Shown here: positions 35,226 to 47,029 of the stretch, piece by piece
How positions within the stretch are numbered: the stretch's first letter is position 1
How the letters are laid out: each line of letters opens with the position of its first letter
From: Aplectana chamaeleonis
Taxonomy: Eukaryota > Nematoda > Chromadorea > Rhabditida > Cosmocercidae
Reading direction: 5' to 3'
Length of the DNA: 64,000 nucleotides
Assembly (NCBI GenBank): GCA_029168955.1
Contig: JAPDOI010000882.1
Span: forward strand, 124,001 to 188,000
Program-made: the position numbers and the translations under genes
Notes under the pieces: generated by a model
Databases searched by the model: none
What the model saw: only the letters and a program-made list of their open reading frames with translations
What the model was told of the DNA's origin: nothing

Positions 35226-37290
35226 TGTTTATTTATTTATTGAGTACGCCACATAAGGTCAGCGCAATAAACGTACCTAAAGATAATCTACAGAGATCCT
35301 GAACCGGATCAGAGCGAAAACGAATAGTATTCCTCCAACGCGGACCTAGAAGCACAAAAGCCTCTTCCCTGCATTGCGTTCAAAGCACCAAAAAGCAGAA
35401 GGTACAGGCACCAGCGTAACATGGAGGTTAAGAGAGATGGAAGCTGATCCGGCTCTACAAGTGAAAGAACAGGCTCTGGGATTGCCCTTTAATACCCCCC
35501 TATTAAATATGAAATCTTATTCTTGCTTCCCCTAGTCCTTGAACAATTCAGCCTATAAAATCTCGAAATGTTGGTTTTCGCAATGCCAGCTAGTAACTTA
35601 AACACCATAAAAACATCGTTCAGTCGTCGGCGAGACACTGAGGTGTGAAGTTTCAACTCTCTATTCCTTACTCCTGCACTCGGTATTCTATCATAGGCCC
35701 GGATTTGAGATCGAACATATATTTCACGTGTGAAACTATTCTGGATTTTCTCAAGCTGCAAAACATCCTTTCTCTTATGTGGTGAAAAGATAGTCGGTCC
35801 ACTTACCAAATTGGCCTGACGTAAGTTTTGAATGCTCTCAACAACACATTTCTGTCTCGAATGGACAACGCTTTGAAAATGAGGAAAGTCTTAGAAGAAG
35901 CTTTTCTGCACAAGTACTTGTAATGTTCGGAGAATTCAAGTTTGCTGTGGTAGGGAAAACCCAGGTCTTCGACAGAGGATACGGGATTCAGCACATGCCC
36001 ATCTAAATTGTAAGTACATGGCAAATCCGACATGCCCAGCCTCATGAACAAAGTCTCTTCTGGAGCCAACGGTAGTTTCCATTTATGAGACCAATCAAGA
36101 ATTCCCTCAATGCACAAGCCACCATTCTCTGATCTTCTTCGCATTCAACCTTCTTATAAATCTTGATGTCGTCAGCAAACTGTTTGCACTCAACACCACA
36201 GCGCTCCAGAAGATCCGGGAGTTCCGGGGTGCAAATAGCGAACAGAATCGGTGACAGTACCCCTCCTTGGGGTACTCCGCTCTTGACAGGCCTTATAGAT
36301 GAAAACGTTGAATTTATTTTCCCTTGAAAACTTCTGCCGGAAAGAAAATTATCTAGCCACTTGATAAGCTATGGACGGAACTTTAGTTTCGAAAATTTAT
36401 AAAGTAATTTGGAATGATCCTCACGATCGAATGCCTTGGAAAAATTAAAATACACCACATCACAACACTTTTTTGAGTCCAAATAATCAGTCCAAACATT
36501 CAAGCATTCGTTTCAACTGCCTCACCTGGGACAAATCCGTGTTGGTTCACCGGGATGATCGAATTTTTCTTAGGATGGACCATAATGAATTTATTGAGCC
36601 CCTTTTCGAATAATCTACACATTTGTGATGTGACGCTGACCGGCCTATAGTTATCAGCACAGCTGGCAGGCTCTTTTTTTCAGGAGCGGTGTGAGAAAAG
36701 AATGTTTCCATCTTGACGGTACTTCCGAACAGCACATCGACTGATTGAATAGGTAGGTTAACGGACTAGCTATAACGTGGGCAATATTTCTGAGGAAAAC
36801 ACCAGGCACAAAATTGGCGTGACAGAAAAGGAGGGCGGAATGTTTGTCAGAAACTCATACGAGGATACCTCATCAAACCATGGAAAAGTACTCTTCGCCT
36901 GGTCCACGGATGGATCATAAACGGGAAAATAGCCGTCTTCTTCTGTGTAGACTCCGGCAAACTTATCCGCCAACAGTTCCGCCTTATCTGTTTCCGAGAT
37001 TGCCACATAAGCACCTTTTCTTAACCCAGGTATTCTACCTGAAGTCGACAGCTTCTTTTTCACATATTTAAAAAACCCTTTTTTGTTATTTCTGTGAATT
37101 ATTTTGGTTTCCAGGTTCCTATTGTACTTTTGTAAGCGACGATCAAAATCTCGTGAAAAATTTCGAAAATTAATTTATTACGCAAACTCTACGTAGAGTT
37201 GAATTTTGAATGTAAATCTCCTGGCGTACCTCAACAAACATGTTCTGAGAAATTGGCTGCAAATCGGCGAATGTCCCTTTACATAGGGTC
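35226..37290 (-). mobile_element. CR1-like LINE, 5' truncated
   Basis: The - strand reads from about 37290 to a 3' tail of AATAAATAAATAA repeats at 35226-35245. Coding pieces cover the pre-RT linker, the RT and the C-terminal part. The endonuclease is missing. The low-coordinate flank is a truncated copy of the CAGACTAAATTTGAT-ended repeat also seen at 37299-37437. Confidence 0.75.
35489..37180 (-). pseudogene. LINE reverse transcriptase remnant
   Basis: From the high coordinate: NNKKGFFKYVKKKLSTSGRI and AELLADKFAGVYTEEDG (linker), VVYFNFSKAFDREDHSKLLY (RT block with the Asp), an in-frame stop, SGVPQGGVLSPILFAICTPE, then CKQFADDIKIY with the catalytic FADD (near 36170). Then LDWSHKWKLPLAPEE, DGHVLNPVSSVEDLG and KALSIRDRNVLLRAFKTYVR of the C-terminal thumb, ending at 35489. 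Several frameshifts separate the parts. The gene would have copied LINE RNA; here it is dead. Confidence 0.82.
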
Positions 37291-37298
37291 CTCGCATT

Positions 37299-37437
37299 CA
37301 ATTTAATCTGACGCATGGACGGAGCTGCGACGGTTGATCGCCGCGCGCGATCGAAACCCCGTTGGGCGGTGATGGCGTCAACGCCGCACGACCGGCTACA
37401 ATCATCACTCCCGGGCCATTCACCAGACTAAATTTGA
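37299..37437. repeat. ~140-bp MITE with AATTTAATCTG / CAGACTAAATT ends
   Basis: Inverted ends enclose a GC-rich core GATCGCCGCGCGCGATCGAA followed by ACCCCGTTG. The part at 35143-35225 is an inverted relative truncated between the MULE and the LINE. The two therefore bracket the LINE. Confidence 0.65.
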
Positions 37438-38593
37438 TGCGTAAACCATATATCAGGTTGGTGCAACGATAAGTACGGTGTTTCGAGAAAGATTTTTTTG
37501 TGTTCGTTTGATTGATTTCGGTAAAGTGTATTGCATCCGAAAGCCCATGTCTTCTTCTACCCACAGCTCTATATCATTTTCCGTTGTTCAGGAATTCTGG
37601 CAATCAAATTCAGAGTGTGATCGCAGTACTGAATATTTAATTCTGTTTATACTCGTCTCTCACTGGAGCGTTTAGTACATCATTGATGGAGAAACGTTTG
37701 ACCCTCGCCTCAAGCTCTAGATGAGAACACCTATGGGGACTAACGGGATTTCTTCAGACGCAACACTTCTGTATTTCTTCTAAAAAATTATTTTTTCAGC
37801 TTCTTGTTCATGAGGAGATTTTAAGGCTTTAAGCTTCACTACTGTAGGCGATTTCCTATTTAACACTCTATGTTGCAATTTTTCGATTATTTTTCAAATT
37901 TTTTTCAATTTTCGGAAAAATATGTAGTCGACAACACACAATTTAAATATCATTGAATAGGGAACTTCCTGTAGCACACAACTGTGAAGTTTGGTGTCTT
38001 GAAGTTTCTGAATAAAGAAGAAATCAGAAAATCAAATTTTTTGAAAGAATTAAGTTTTTTTCCTCAAAGAAATCCCGTGAAACTTTGAGGGTGATGTCAT
38101 CTATGTACTCAGACAGCCGTGGGAGAGGACGTCGGCACAATAGGACTTCCACCCGGGTAGAAAGAGATGAGAAGCACCCCTGCTGTAGCTACTGCTAACA
38201 GTAGGAGCTGCGACCCTGCGTCACTTTTTGGACGTAGATTTCGGACGCTGAGGGGAACTTTCCCATAGCTCACTGCGAGGAAAGCCTCCTCGTTGTAGAC
38301 CGTGGCGAATTTGATGCCCTTGTTGCGGACTGCGGCGAAATTGGCCTCCTTGCTGAGGGCCGTGTCAAGGATCATACCCAACACCGCTAAAGAGGGTGGT
38401 AGTCTAAATTCTTTCGCCGTTTGCAAAACAGGCTGTCGATAGCGATGGGTTGAACCCCAGCATACGTTGGCAGCATATGCTACTGTTTGCAGCAGCTCCT
38501 GCTGACAACAACGAATGGTTGTATCAGATGTTTGCCCTGTGATACAACCCTATTGTGCCGCAGTACTACCCCACTGTCTGAGTGGCAGATTAA
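37438..38593. other. no recognised gene
   Basis: The ORF 38109-38426 (-, 105 codons) has a hydrophobic stretch (LLLLAVATAGVLLIS) but no family resemblance. I searched here for the missing transmembrane helices 6-7 of the GPCR and did not find an NPxxY-like segment. Confidence 0.35.
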
Positions 38594-39131
38594 AGGCAGT
38601 GGTCGCGCTCAAATGAGCTCGTCTTCTTTTTCTCTATAAACCGTTTTCTGGGTATAGAGTAGTAGAACCTATAGAAAAAAATCGCGAAAAAAACGCTGTT
38701 CTGGGCCAAATTTGAAGCCTGAACATTCTTGTCTTTTGATGGTGGACGAGCATACCCCACATCATCGGCATCGATGATCTCTGATATCAAGAACATCAGC
38801 TGGCTTGAAATCGAATTTCAATCAATGAACCTCCGGGTTTATGTACACATCTAGTCAAAAACATTGACTGAAGTGCTTGCTTTCATTGTTCAACTGTTTT
38901 ATCAGGTAAATTTGCATTTTTTTCTTCCCCTGAGTGTCGATGATTTTGGACTGCTTGGCATGAGACTGTGATCTTTCTGTGCACGTGTGCACGAACTGGA
39001 AATTTAGGGTCTTGATAACTCTAATTCTAGCCCGTTTTTCACCGCGCTACCTTCATAGTTTTTGAGCTGTTTTTGATCTAAGCTAATTTTTGTAGTTTTT
39101 TCGATAACGTTTTTCATCGTGACCACTGCCT
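38594..39131. mobile_element. TTAA MITE, AGGCAGTGGTCGCG subfamily, copy 1
   Basis: AGGCAGTGGTCGCG after TTAA (38590-38593) mirrors ...CGTGACCACTGCCT before TTAG. The interior, including TTTTGATGGTGGACGAG and ATCAAGAACATCAGCTGGCT, is shared with 48437-48985, so these two are sister copies. Confidence 0.85.
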
Positions 39132-39312
39132 TTAGACGTTTTAATAGGAGACGAGTACATTTACACATATCCAAATATCGACCTCACACTAAATTTAATC
39201 AGAGGAAAAAATAGGTTTTCGAGTGCTGTCCCACACCTTGCCAAAACCTCTCGAACAAACGAGGAAAAAAACAATTTTTTTGAAAGAGCGCAATTGTTTG
39301 TACATCGATCTA

Positions 39313-40588
39313 CCAGGTTGTTCAATAAGTTCTGTCGTTCGACAAGAGAGGGCGTTGCTACTGGCCCAAAATTTTTTTGTTTTGTTGGCACACTCTTCAT
39401 ATTAACGTATGTGAAGTTTCATTTCAATCTGTCAATTCATTCTTTGTTTACAAGCCATTTAGCGTCGCAGTGTCACAGCAATTGAAAAAATTGAATATCG
39501 TGCAGTGATAAAATTCTTATTTTTGGAAGGTGTAGCACCAAAAGAAATTCACGAGCGAATGTTAAAAGTGTATAATGATTGTTCACCTACATTTAGAACA
39601 GTAGAAAGATGGGTTGCTGAATTTAAACGTGGTCGTACAAGCCTTGAAGACGATCCACGTGAAGGAAGTCCAAAAAGCGCATCAACACCAGAAATCATAG
39701 CCAAAATACAGGATATGGTTTTGGAAGATCGTCGATCGACTGAGAGAGATTTAGTAGAGGCTCTACACATCTCAATAGGCAGTGTGAGCCATATTTTAAG
39801 TGAAATTTTGGGTTTTAGAAAGATGTGTGCACAATGGGTGCCGCATTCGCTAACAATGGAACAAAAACACATTCGAATGCGACTTTCTCAGCAACATCTT
39901 TGGCGTTTCAAAAAGGATTAAGTGGATTTTGCGCGTCGATTCATCACTATGGATGAGACTTGGGTCTATCACCATGATCCTGAATCAAAACAAGAGGCGG
40001 AAGAGTGGTGTGAACCTGTTTGCTCGGCTTCGAAACGAGTTCGGGTCCGGAAATCGGCCAAGAAGGTTATGGCATCAGTTTTTTTAGATGCGAAAGGAAT
40101 TTCGTTTGTGGATTATTTGCAAACGGATAAAACGCTTAATTCTTAATATAATTACAACCTTTTGAACCAGTTGAAGGAAAAAATTCGTGAAAAAGACCCG
40201 GTTTGCTGAAGAAAAATCCTTTTACATCAGGACAATGCTAAATGTCACAAGAGCATTTTGACAATGGCTAAAATCCATGAATTAAAGTTCGAATTGTTGG
40301 AGTATCCACCGTATTCACCAGATTTGGCCCCCAGCGACTTCCATTTGTTTCCAGAACTCAAAAAATTTAAGCGTGGCAAGCGTTTTTCATCAAATGAAGA
40401 GGTCATAACGGCTGTCGAAGCGTATTTTGCAGACCATCCGTCTCACTTCAGGGATGGGATCCACAGATTGAAGGATCGTTGGAGCAAGTGTATTTATGTT
40501 CAGAAAGATTATACTGAATAATAAAGCGTATTTTGAACCATAAAATTGTGTTTTTCTTATCGAACGACAAAACTTATTGAACAACCTG
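39313..40588 (+). mobile_element. near full-length mariner, TA flanked
   Basis: CCAGGTTGTTCAATAAGTTC at the left and ...AACTTATTGAACAACCTGG at the right are inverted, with TA at 39311-39312 and 40589-40590. 1276 bp is the usual mariner size. It lies about 120 bp beyond the last exon of the GPCR, in antisense to it. Confidence 0.95.
39481..40521 (+). pseudogene. mariner transposase (DD34D), three in-frame stops
   Basis: One frame throughout. The original start codon appears changed to ATT at 39481 (other copies in this window read ATG there); the next Met is at 39505. The N-terminal half has the paired helix-turn-helix region (IKFLFLEGVAPKEIHERM; RTVERWVAEFKRG; STERDLVEALHISIGSVSHI) and WVPHSLT. 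The catalytic residues are all present: MDETW, LHQDNAKCH and SPDLAPSD, the last two Asp separated by 34 residues, which defines mariner. Stops are TAA 39919, TAA 40144 and TGA 40207, with no frameshift. It would cut and paste the element at TA sites; it is a recent pseudogene. Confidence 0.93.
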
Positions 40589-40707
40589 GTAATAGTGATA
40601 GATTTTGTGAATGAAAAGCTATGCTTACGAAATTAGGTTTAGTGTGCGCCAGGTACGAATTGCGAAACCATACGACGCGTTCTTCAATTTTCCTACGCCT
40701 GCGATTA

Positions 40708-43700
40708 TTAAGCATGTGCTGAGATATTCATAAGAACAGTATCCATGAAAAAGCTGAAATGATATTTTCGTCCGGTATTCATGATCAAGCTGTACAGGCA
40801 AGCTCGGTTGGAAACTGTCGAAAACGGGACGGTAAAATATTCTGAGAAATGGAGAGCTGTGAAAATAATCTTTTCAGAAAAGCCAAGTCTCACCCTTTCT
40901 TAACAATTCAGTCACTTTCGGCATGTCAACAAATGTTGTCATCGCCCATCCGATTCCATGGAGTTTCCGTCTCGTCAACGCAACAATAGATATGTTCAAA
41001 ATTAGAAGAATGGCGAATGGAACAAAGATATGCAGCACCTAGAACACCAAGTAGATAGAACGGTATGAATCGGTTCAAATTGGGAAATGGACTTACAGTC
41101 ATTACGTAAAAATTGAATATCTGATAGTGTTCCCAGCCGGCAAGTAGAGGCACATAGTCATAGCTCTAGAATGAACAGAGAAAAAATGCACGCCGCATTG
41201 GTTGGGTGTCAGAGAGGCATTAAACTAGAAGACTAGACATTTATAAGGCTAAAGAAGAATGCGGAGTATGTTGCTGCGATGCAATTTTCCAACGCATGGT
41301 GCTGATTGGAACACGTACTCCTGCTATAGTGAATTTACTCGAGAAGAGAACCTGGCGAACATTTTAGTATAGATAGGTTCGATGTCCAATGTGAATGATG
41401 GACCTCAAATCTCGGATCGAATCTGTCCCGTATGTATCCCGCATCCGGGGCAAATCGTGGACGAGATATAAGGTCCTCAAATCACATTATACAGAGCGTT
41501 GCAAAACTAAAGAGCCACCCTACTTTTTGCATTCAGGATAAGACTTCGTGAAAATTGATCATAAGCAATGAATTCAGAAGGGTCGAAAACCCTAGCAAAC
41601 ATGATTCCAGAAAATTTGGTTCGTCCAATAAAGAGTAATGTGCCACTTTCGGAAAAAGTGGTGCAAAACTATAGAGCCACGGGCGGAAGCAACACATTCC
41701 CCCAAATCCACCAACTATGAAGCGTAAAGAAGCTGCAGCTCACCATATAAATTGGACATTCCGGTCGGAAAGCGATCACATATTCGAAGAAGGCGGGTAG
41801 CCGAAGAAAGAGAACACAGAGCAGAACAACGCCTATTGTGAGGTATCGGCCATTCTCCCTACAACAACCAAAGGCGATAGAGAATAGGCAGATAGAAGTG
41901 GAGAAACTCATGATTGGACTCACCTGACAAGTGATTCAAGTGAGTGGATTTCTGCCACAACAATGAATCGCTCCATTGTAGCGCACAGGATCATATAAGT
42001 GGACGCAAATTGAACTGAAATTAACCTCATCACTGGAGGAATAGCTATTCTATGGTAGAATGTGGACCGAATTTCAGAAGGACGAAGTAATACTATTCGA
42101 ATAATCGTTTAAAATATATTTTAATCATTTTCGGAGATAACCAGCTTGTCAATTATTCATATAATTGCCAAAATCTGCTGAAGCCCAGTGCGCGCTGATA
42201 CAATACCCGCGCTAAGTTCTGTAAAAATAGGGAGCATTTCCAAATTGGGTAAAAAACGTACGATGCTTGTAACGTTTTTGCACAAAAACTTGTTTTGATT
42301 CTGGAAACACTGTCGCGTTTACAGCAAAAATGGCTACCTAAAGGTGTGCTTTACTCCCTAAATTCGCAACGATTTTGAGGGAAATTGTTTTTGCTATCGT
42401 TTCTCCAAAACGTCGCTCTCGGCAAAGTGCTTTGGGTTGTAATTGTATAAGTAATAGAAAAACAATCTCTATGCTTTCTTCGTGAATTAGGTGCAAGTAG
42501 GACAAAATCGAACAGAATCTTATGGATAATTAATCGCTACATCCTTGATATGAACACCTTTTTCAAACAATTACTAGTTAACATGCCAAAACCCTTATCT
42601 TTTTTTCCTGTTCTTACGCAATTTCGTTCACTCCTTAACGGTTTTGATTTCAACTGTTTTTTTCTTTCTGCGTTGAAGCATCCCTGCTAGATTTCATCTC
42701 AATGTTCGTTATCTTTCTATTTCCGCACGTTCTTCAAACGTATTAAATGAATAGGTATCAAAATTGCTCGGGTGTAGAATTAAAAGAGAATTGGTTGAAG
42801 CCCACACCGTTATACAGTACACTTAGCGCTACGCAGGCGCATACTGTATTTGTATACTTTATGGCACTCTAAAAATTTCGAAGATCGCCTTAGCAACATA
42901 GCTTCGTTGGGTGGAGCCATGTACTCCACCAACCTTCACCCCTGGGCAGGTGAAGGGGGGAACCTTCACGATTGGGTAAAGTGACAAAACACTCATGCAA
43001 GTCATTTTCAAGATTGGGTGGGTGTCACTGCCGGTTTTTCGTCCATAACCTTTTTGTGCTTGGAGATAGACCTTTGGTGAAGGTTGTTTCCGAAATCTCG
43101 ATGGAATTCTGCGTCGACTAGTGTTTCCAGTTCGGAAAAAATATTATCTCGATCCTTCAGCCTAATTCATTTTACGAAACACCGGTTTTTCGCCTATAAC
43201 TCTTTAACCGTTGAAGATAGGGTTTTGGTTGTTATTCTGCGTCGAATGATGTATCGGTTTCCTAATTTTGCTTGCTCCATAAGCCAGCCAGGTCGGTGCA
43301 GCCGAGCCCCGTTGTTGGCTCCAGCAGAACTCTGCGTCTCTCATTTACACCATAGAGGCGAGAGCACCCCATGGAGATAACTATGGTGCTCGGCTCCACC
43401 GACATGGCTAGCTTATGGGGCAAGTAAAGTTAGGATCCCGATATATCAGTCGACGCAGGATTTTACGCAGGTTTCAAAAACAACCTTTACCAAAACCCTA
43501 TCTTTAATTATCAAAGAGTTATAGGCGAAAAACCGATGTTTCGTAAAGTGAATTAGGCTGAAGGATCGAGAAAATGTTTTTCCAGACTGGGAACACTAGT
43601 CGACGCAGAATTCCATCGAGATTCCAAAAACAACCCTCACCAAAGGTCTATCTCTAAGCACAAAAAAATTATGGATGAAAAACCAATAAGTTCCGGCGAA

Positions 43701-45618
43701 AAAATGCACTTTATAAACTGAAATCGGCTGGAAGAGCGGGAACGTATTTTTTGAAACTGAAAACGCTATTTGATGCAGATTTTTATTTCGATTCCGAAAA
43801 CCACCCCCACCAAAAGGCTGTCTTCAAGGGTAAAAAAGTGATTGGTTTCGGTGAAAGAAGCGATATTCCATAAATTGAAATCGGCGGAGAGAATGGAAAC
43901 GTATTTTTCTCAAATTGAAAACATTATTCGACGCGAAATTTCATGAAGATTTTGGAAACAGCTCCGTTCAAAGATCCATCTTGAAAGGGCACAAATGTTA
44001 TGAGCGAAGAACAGGTAGTTTTTCAAAAATCGTTTGGAAAAATTTTCCGAAAAATGTTGACTCCAAGACAGCTCAAAGGAAATTCTTCATGACCTAGACA
44101 GATCATTTCATTAAGAATAGTGAATTTCTAAAGGAGTTCATCTAATGAAACGAATGTTTAAAAATTAAAGATCAAAAAAAATATATCGAATGCAAAAAAA
44201 GAGGATTAAGAAAACGTCAAATTTTGAAGTTGCAAGTCTATAAGAAACCTTCACCATTTCCTACTCTGGTATCGCTCCAGCCGCGAAGCGGCTGGAGAGG
44301 TTTGGCGGCACTCTTTCGGAATAGACGACCCACTTGGGTAAAAAAGGTTTTTGCATGCAGCTCCATGATCATTTTGTCACGTTCTTGCTTCTAAACATGA
44401 AGAAGCATAGAACAACATGTAAAATTTTTGCAAAGAACATATATGAAACACCTCGAAAATCCGATTCTTTTAAGTGGGTCGTCTATTCCGAAAGAGTACC
44501 GGTTTGGTTTTGCCTAGGCCTTGTGATCCCTTAGAATTTTATAAAATAGTTTATAGAATCTTTGAAACAAATCCTAAACAGCCTTCACCTCTCGGACCAC
44601 TGTCTCCACCCCAACGAACCTATGCCTAGCAATCATTACACCTACTCACCACTATCTTGAATAACATTTCAAACCCCAAAAATCTTATTTGAAGAAGGTT
44701 ATTTAGAGGCAGTCTTCGCGATGAAAATCGTTTTTCTGTTTCCCCGCCTATCTTGAAAACGGCCCCATGGTGATTCCAATGATGTCTCTGAAATCGTACA
44801 AGACCTTCTGGGAACGGAGTTCTGGTCCCTCAAAGATTGAGCTAAGGAAACATGGTGGACGAGTTGTCCGAGGCTTGTAACTTCCGTCTTTTGCAGCCGA
44901 TGTATGCAAGCTGGCCTGAGTAAAGAGAGAAGTTGAGAATGAAGGGAAGAACGGGGCTAATGAATGGAAATCATCGCTCATCTCACGATCTCGAGCATTC
45001 ATTTGTTCACGTCGGTGGGCGTGTGTTGCGCTTTTGGGGTTTGCCTTGCGCTCGAAGTGGCAACTTCGGGGTCTTTTGGAGCTTTTCCTGGCTCGTTTTC
45101 ATGAATTCTTTCGACGTCAACGTTTCAATGTGCCCCTCCACTACCCATTCCTGGTGGAAACTGAAACACATTTTTTATCGTGAGCACTGCCTTTAAAAGG
45201 ACGCTAGAGGAGCGCAAACGTGTCCCTGCGCCCCTTCTGACCAAATCCTGCGAGCGATCTTGTGCACAAACCGTACATTTCATAGTTTTTTCGCGAGGGT
45301 CAGGTTATGAATTTGTATGAAACCACTAGGGAGTTTAAAATCAGAAAATCATTGCGTACCCATTCTACTCGTTCCGAATACGAGCATTGCGTAAACATGC
45401 CATACATGATAAAGAAATTCGTTTTGATGGTAGATCGCCAGCGCATCGACCGTGAAGAACGGTATATAGAGTAGATCCATGAGAAGATCTTCAAAGGACT
45501 GCATGACAAAAAATGATTCGTCAGAGAAACTTAACATATGAAATAACCTACCCATTATGGCTAATACTAATAGATAGAGCGTCGGCGATCTTCTTGAGCG
45601 ACATTTCGAGAACAACCT
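40708..45618 (-). CDS. rhodopsin-class neuropeptide-type G-protein-coupled receptor (FMRFamide-receptor-like), partial
   Basis: Pieces on the - strand, 5' to 3': 45618-45553 (SRRSPTLYLLVLAIM, TM2), 45498-45360 (DLLYIPFFTVDALA...HVWHVYAMLVFGTSRM), 42014-41924 (QFASTYMILCATMERFIVV, TM3 ending in ERF, the DRY equivalent), 41858-41744 (YLTIGVVLLCVLFLRLPAFF, TM4, then FRPECPIY), 41165-41097 (AGWEHYQIFNFYVMT), 41038-40894 (VLHIFVPFAILLILNISIVA, TM5, then LTRRKL) and 40856-40708 (to TAA). Intron phases agree at every junction but the first. GT donors and TTCAG/CTAG acceptors are present. This is a nematode peptide receptor of the FRPR type, acting at the plasma membrane. The N-terminus with TM1 is not found and TM6-7 are absent: the last piece (48 codons) has no clear helix. 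The gene is therefore truncated, or its end lies elsewhere. The 3.3-kb third intron is full of repeats. Confidence 0.8.
41355..41512. repeat. foldback MITE in a GPCR intron
   Basis: ATAGATAGGTTCGATGTCCA...GGACCTCAAATCTCG is mirrored by CGAGATATAAGGTCC...TCACATTATACAG. The family recurs as the core 53320-53455 of the foldback in the DIRS region, which shares GGACCTTAAATCTCGTCC. Confidence 0.6.
42895..43430 (+). repeat. dispersed repeat, copy 2 (GPCR intron)
   Basis: Same orientation and sequence as 25141-25712, from CTTCGTTGGGTGGAGCCATG to TTATGGGGCAAG, with one short deletion near 42975. No coding potential recognised. Confidence 0.8.
43455..44010. repeat. inverted and tandem repeat block after the dispersed repeat
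   Basis: 43455-43690 is an inverted copy of 43021-43255 (e.g. ATAGGCGAAAAACCGATGTT against the earlier CGGTTTTTCGCCTATAACTC). It is followed by two diverged direct repeats of about 165 bp around the phrase GATTCC(A/G)AAAAC...CACCAAA. Confidence 0.65.
44311..44496. mobile_element. 186-bp foldback MITE
   Basis: CTCTTTCGGAATAGACGACC and ...GGTCGTCTATTCCGAAAGAG are exact inverse ends. TA follows the right end and CA precedes the left. Confidence 0.8.
44707..45192. mobile_element. TTAA MITE, AGGCAGTCTTCGCG subfamily (GPCR intron)
   Basis: AGGCAGTCTTCGCGATGAAA after TTAG mirrors ...ATCGTGAGCACTGCCT before TTAA 45193-45196. An inverted relative is 50822-52354, sharing GGAACGGAGTTCTGGTCCCT and TTGAGAATGAAGG-type phrases. 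Confidence 0.82.
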
Positions 45619-46559
45619 CTAAAGAGGAGAGCAATGTAAAAGTCAATGATCTCAAGCGAAAGTTCTGAAAGTTTCTGCAATCCTCGATATCTATGCAACA
45701 GGCTCTCTTTGTACTTATTTCAAGTGCAATCGTATACGAATCAATTTTTAGAGAAAAAAACTGAACTTTTCAATAAGTCAGTGATGTGCCTCGTTCCTGC
45801 CCTGCTCTGATCAATCCTATTTAAAATTACTGTAGTTGGGAGAAAGAGCATATGATGTATTACAGACTTGTGGCGGATCCAAGAGACAGGGAGAGAGAGG
45901 CAGAGAAGTGTTGAGATCACCCACTAGTGTGATAGTCGACTCTTAGGCCGGGATCACACTTCCACTGGCCAGCGACAGCGACAGCGCTTATCAGGCAAAT
46001 CGATTTTCGGTCGATATTGATGGTAAACATTGCGTCTCGTCGCTGGGAGTATGATCCCGGTCTTAAGGACAGTCAGTAGACGCTTCTTCCTTTTGAAGAG
46101 GAAAACCAAGGAGAGAAGGAATACCGGCGATTTTTTTATCGGCTTACAGCGAGAACCGTCACATGTGCAAACGAAGATGAAAGCGACAATTTTGTAGGCA
46201 AGGTGGAGAGAGGTTTCACTATTAGTTATACTCTAGTTTGGAGCCAAATGTAACCTGTTACTTCGCGCACTCTTGCGGAGCGAGGGGAGACGTCGAGAAA
46301 GTTTGGGGGCAGCATACGTGCGCAGACGCACGCGACAAACGGAAATGAATTTCACTCCGAAGTAGAGGATACGTAGCCGAACAAAAGGGAAAATACTGAA
46401 GAAGATTTGAGAGAAAAAAAAACGGCAACAGATTCTCATCAAGTTTGAGAACTAAATTTTCAAATCCGGTTCAGTGATTTCGGCTAGACGTGAGCGAAAA
46501 TGTGGCCGTACTTAGATGTATGTATGGTTTTCGTTATATAACACTGCTCTTATCAAATA
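45619..46559. other. no recognised gene; expected position of the GPCR 5' end
   Basis: No TM1-like exon was found on the - strand. Only short ORFs. The next element to the right starts at 46560. Confidence 0.35.
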
Positions 46560-47029
46560 CAATACCGCTCATGGGATTTGGTCAGAAATCGAGCGAGGTC
46601 GGGTTTTCGCGTCTTTTTTGTATTACTCGCTTCAAAGTCAAATTTGAGCGAAACTAGGGAGATATTCATAATCCAGGCGTGGAGGGCTATACAATGGTGT
46701 AGATATTGTAAGGATTTCGTTGAGAACCATGAATTTCGCAATCAACCAGCTCCCTATGTACGGTAGACACAGGGAAACGCAGGCGGAGACGGTAGCGCAC
46801 CATCCATGACGGTACCGTAATCACAAACCTGGGTGATTACGAAACTTCTGTAGTTTCCAACGAAATCACCACAAAGGCTTAACAATTGGGTAGCCCTCAA
46901 CGCGAGGATCACGAATATCTCCCTAGTTTCGCTCAAAGTTGACTTTGAAGCGAGTTATACAAAAAAGACGAAAAAGACGCGAAAACCCGACCTCGCTCGC
47001 TTTCTGACCAAATCCTACGAGCGGTATTG
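46560..47029. mobile_element. 470-bp foldback MITE abutting the DIRS element, TA target
   Basis: CAATACCGCTCATGGGATTT and ...AAATCCTACGAGCGGTATTG are inverted, TA on both sides (46558-46559, 47030-47031). Arms of roughly 180 bp mirror each other (GCGAGGTCGGGTTTTCGCGT). The DIRS left terminus begins right after its TA. A fragment of the family is near 45236-45265. Confidence 0.8.

Noticed and set aside
38109..38426. TM6-TM7 of the GPCR
   Set aside because: There is one hydrophobic stretch, but no NPxxY-like motif, no splice sites in phase and no receptor-like loops.
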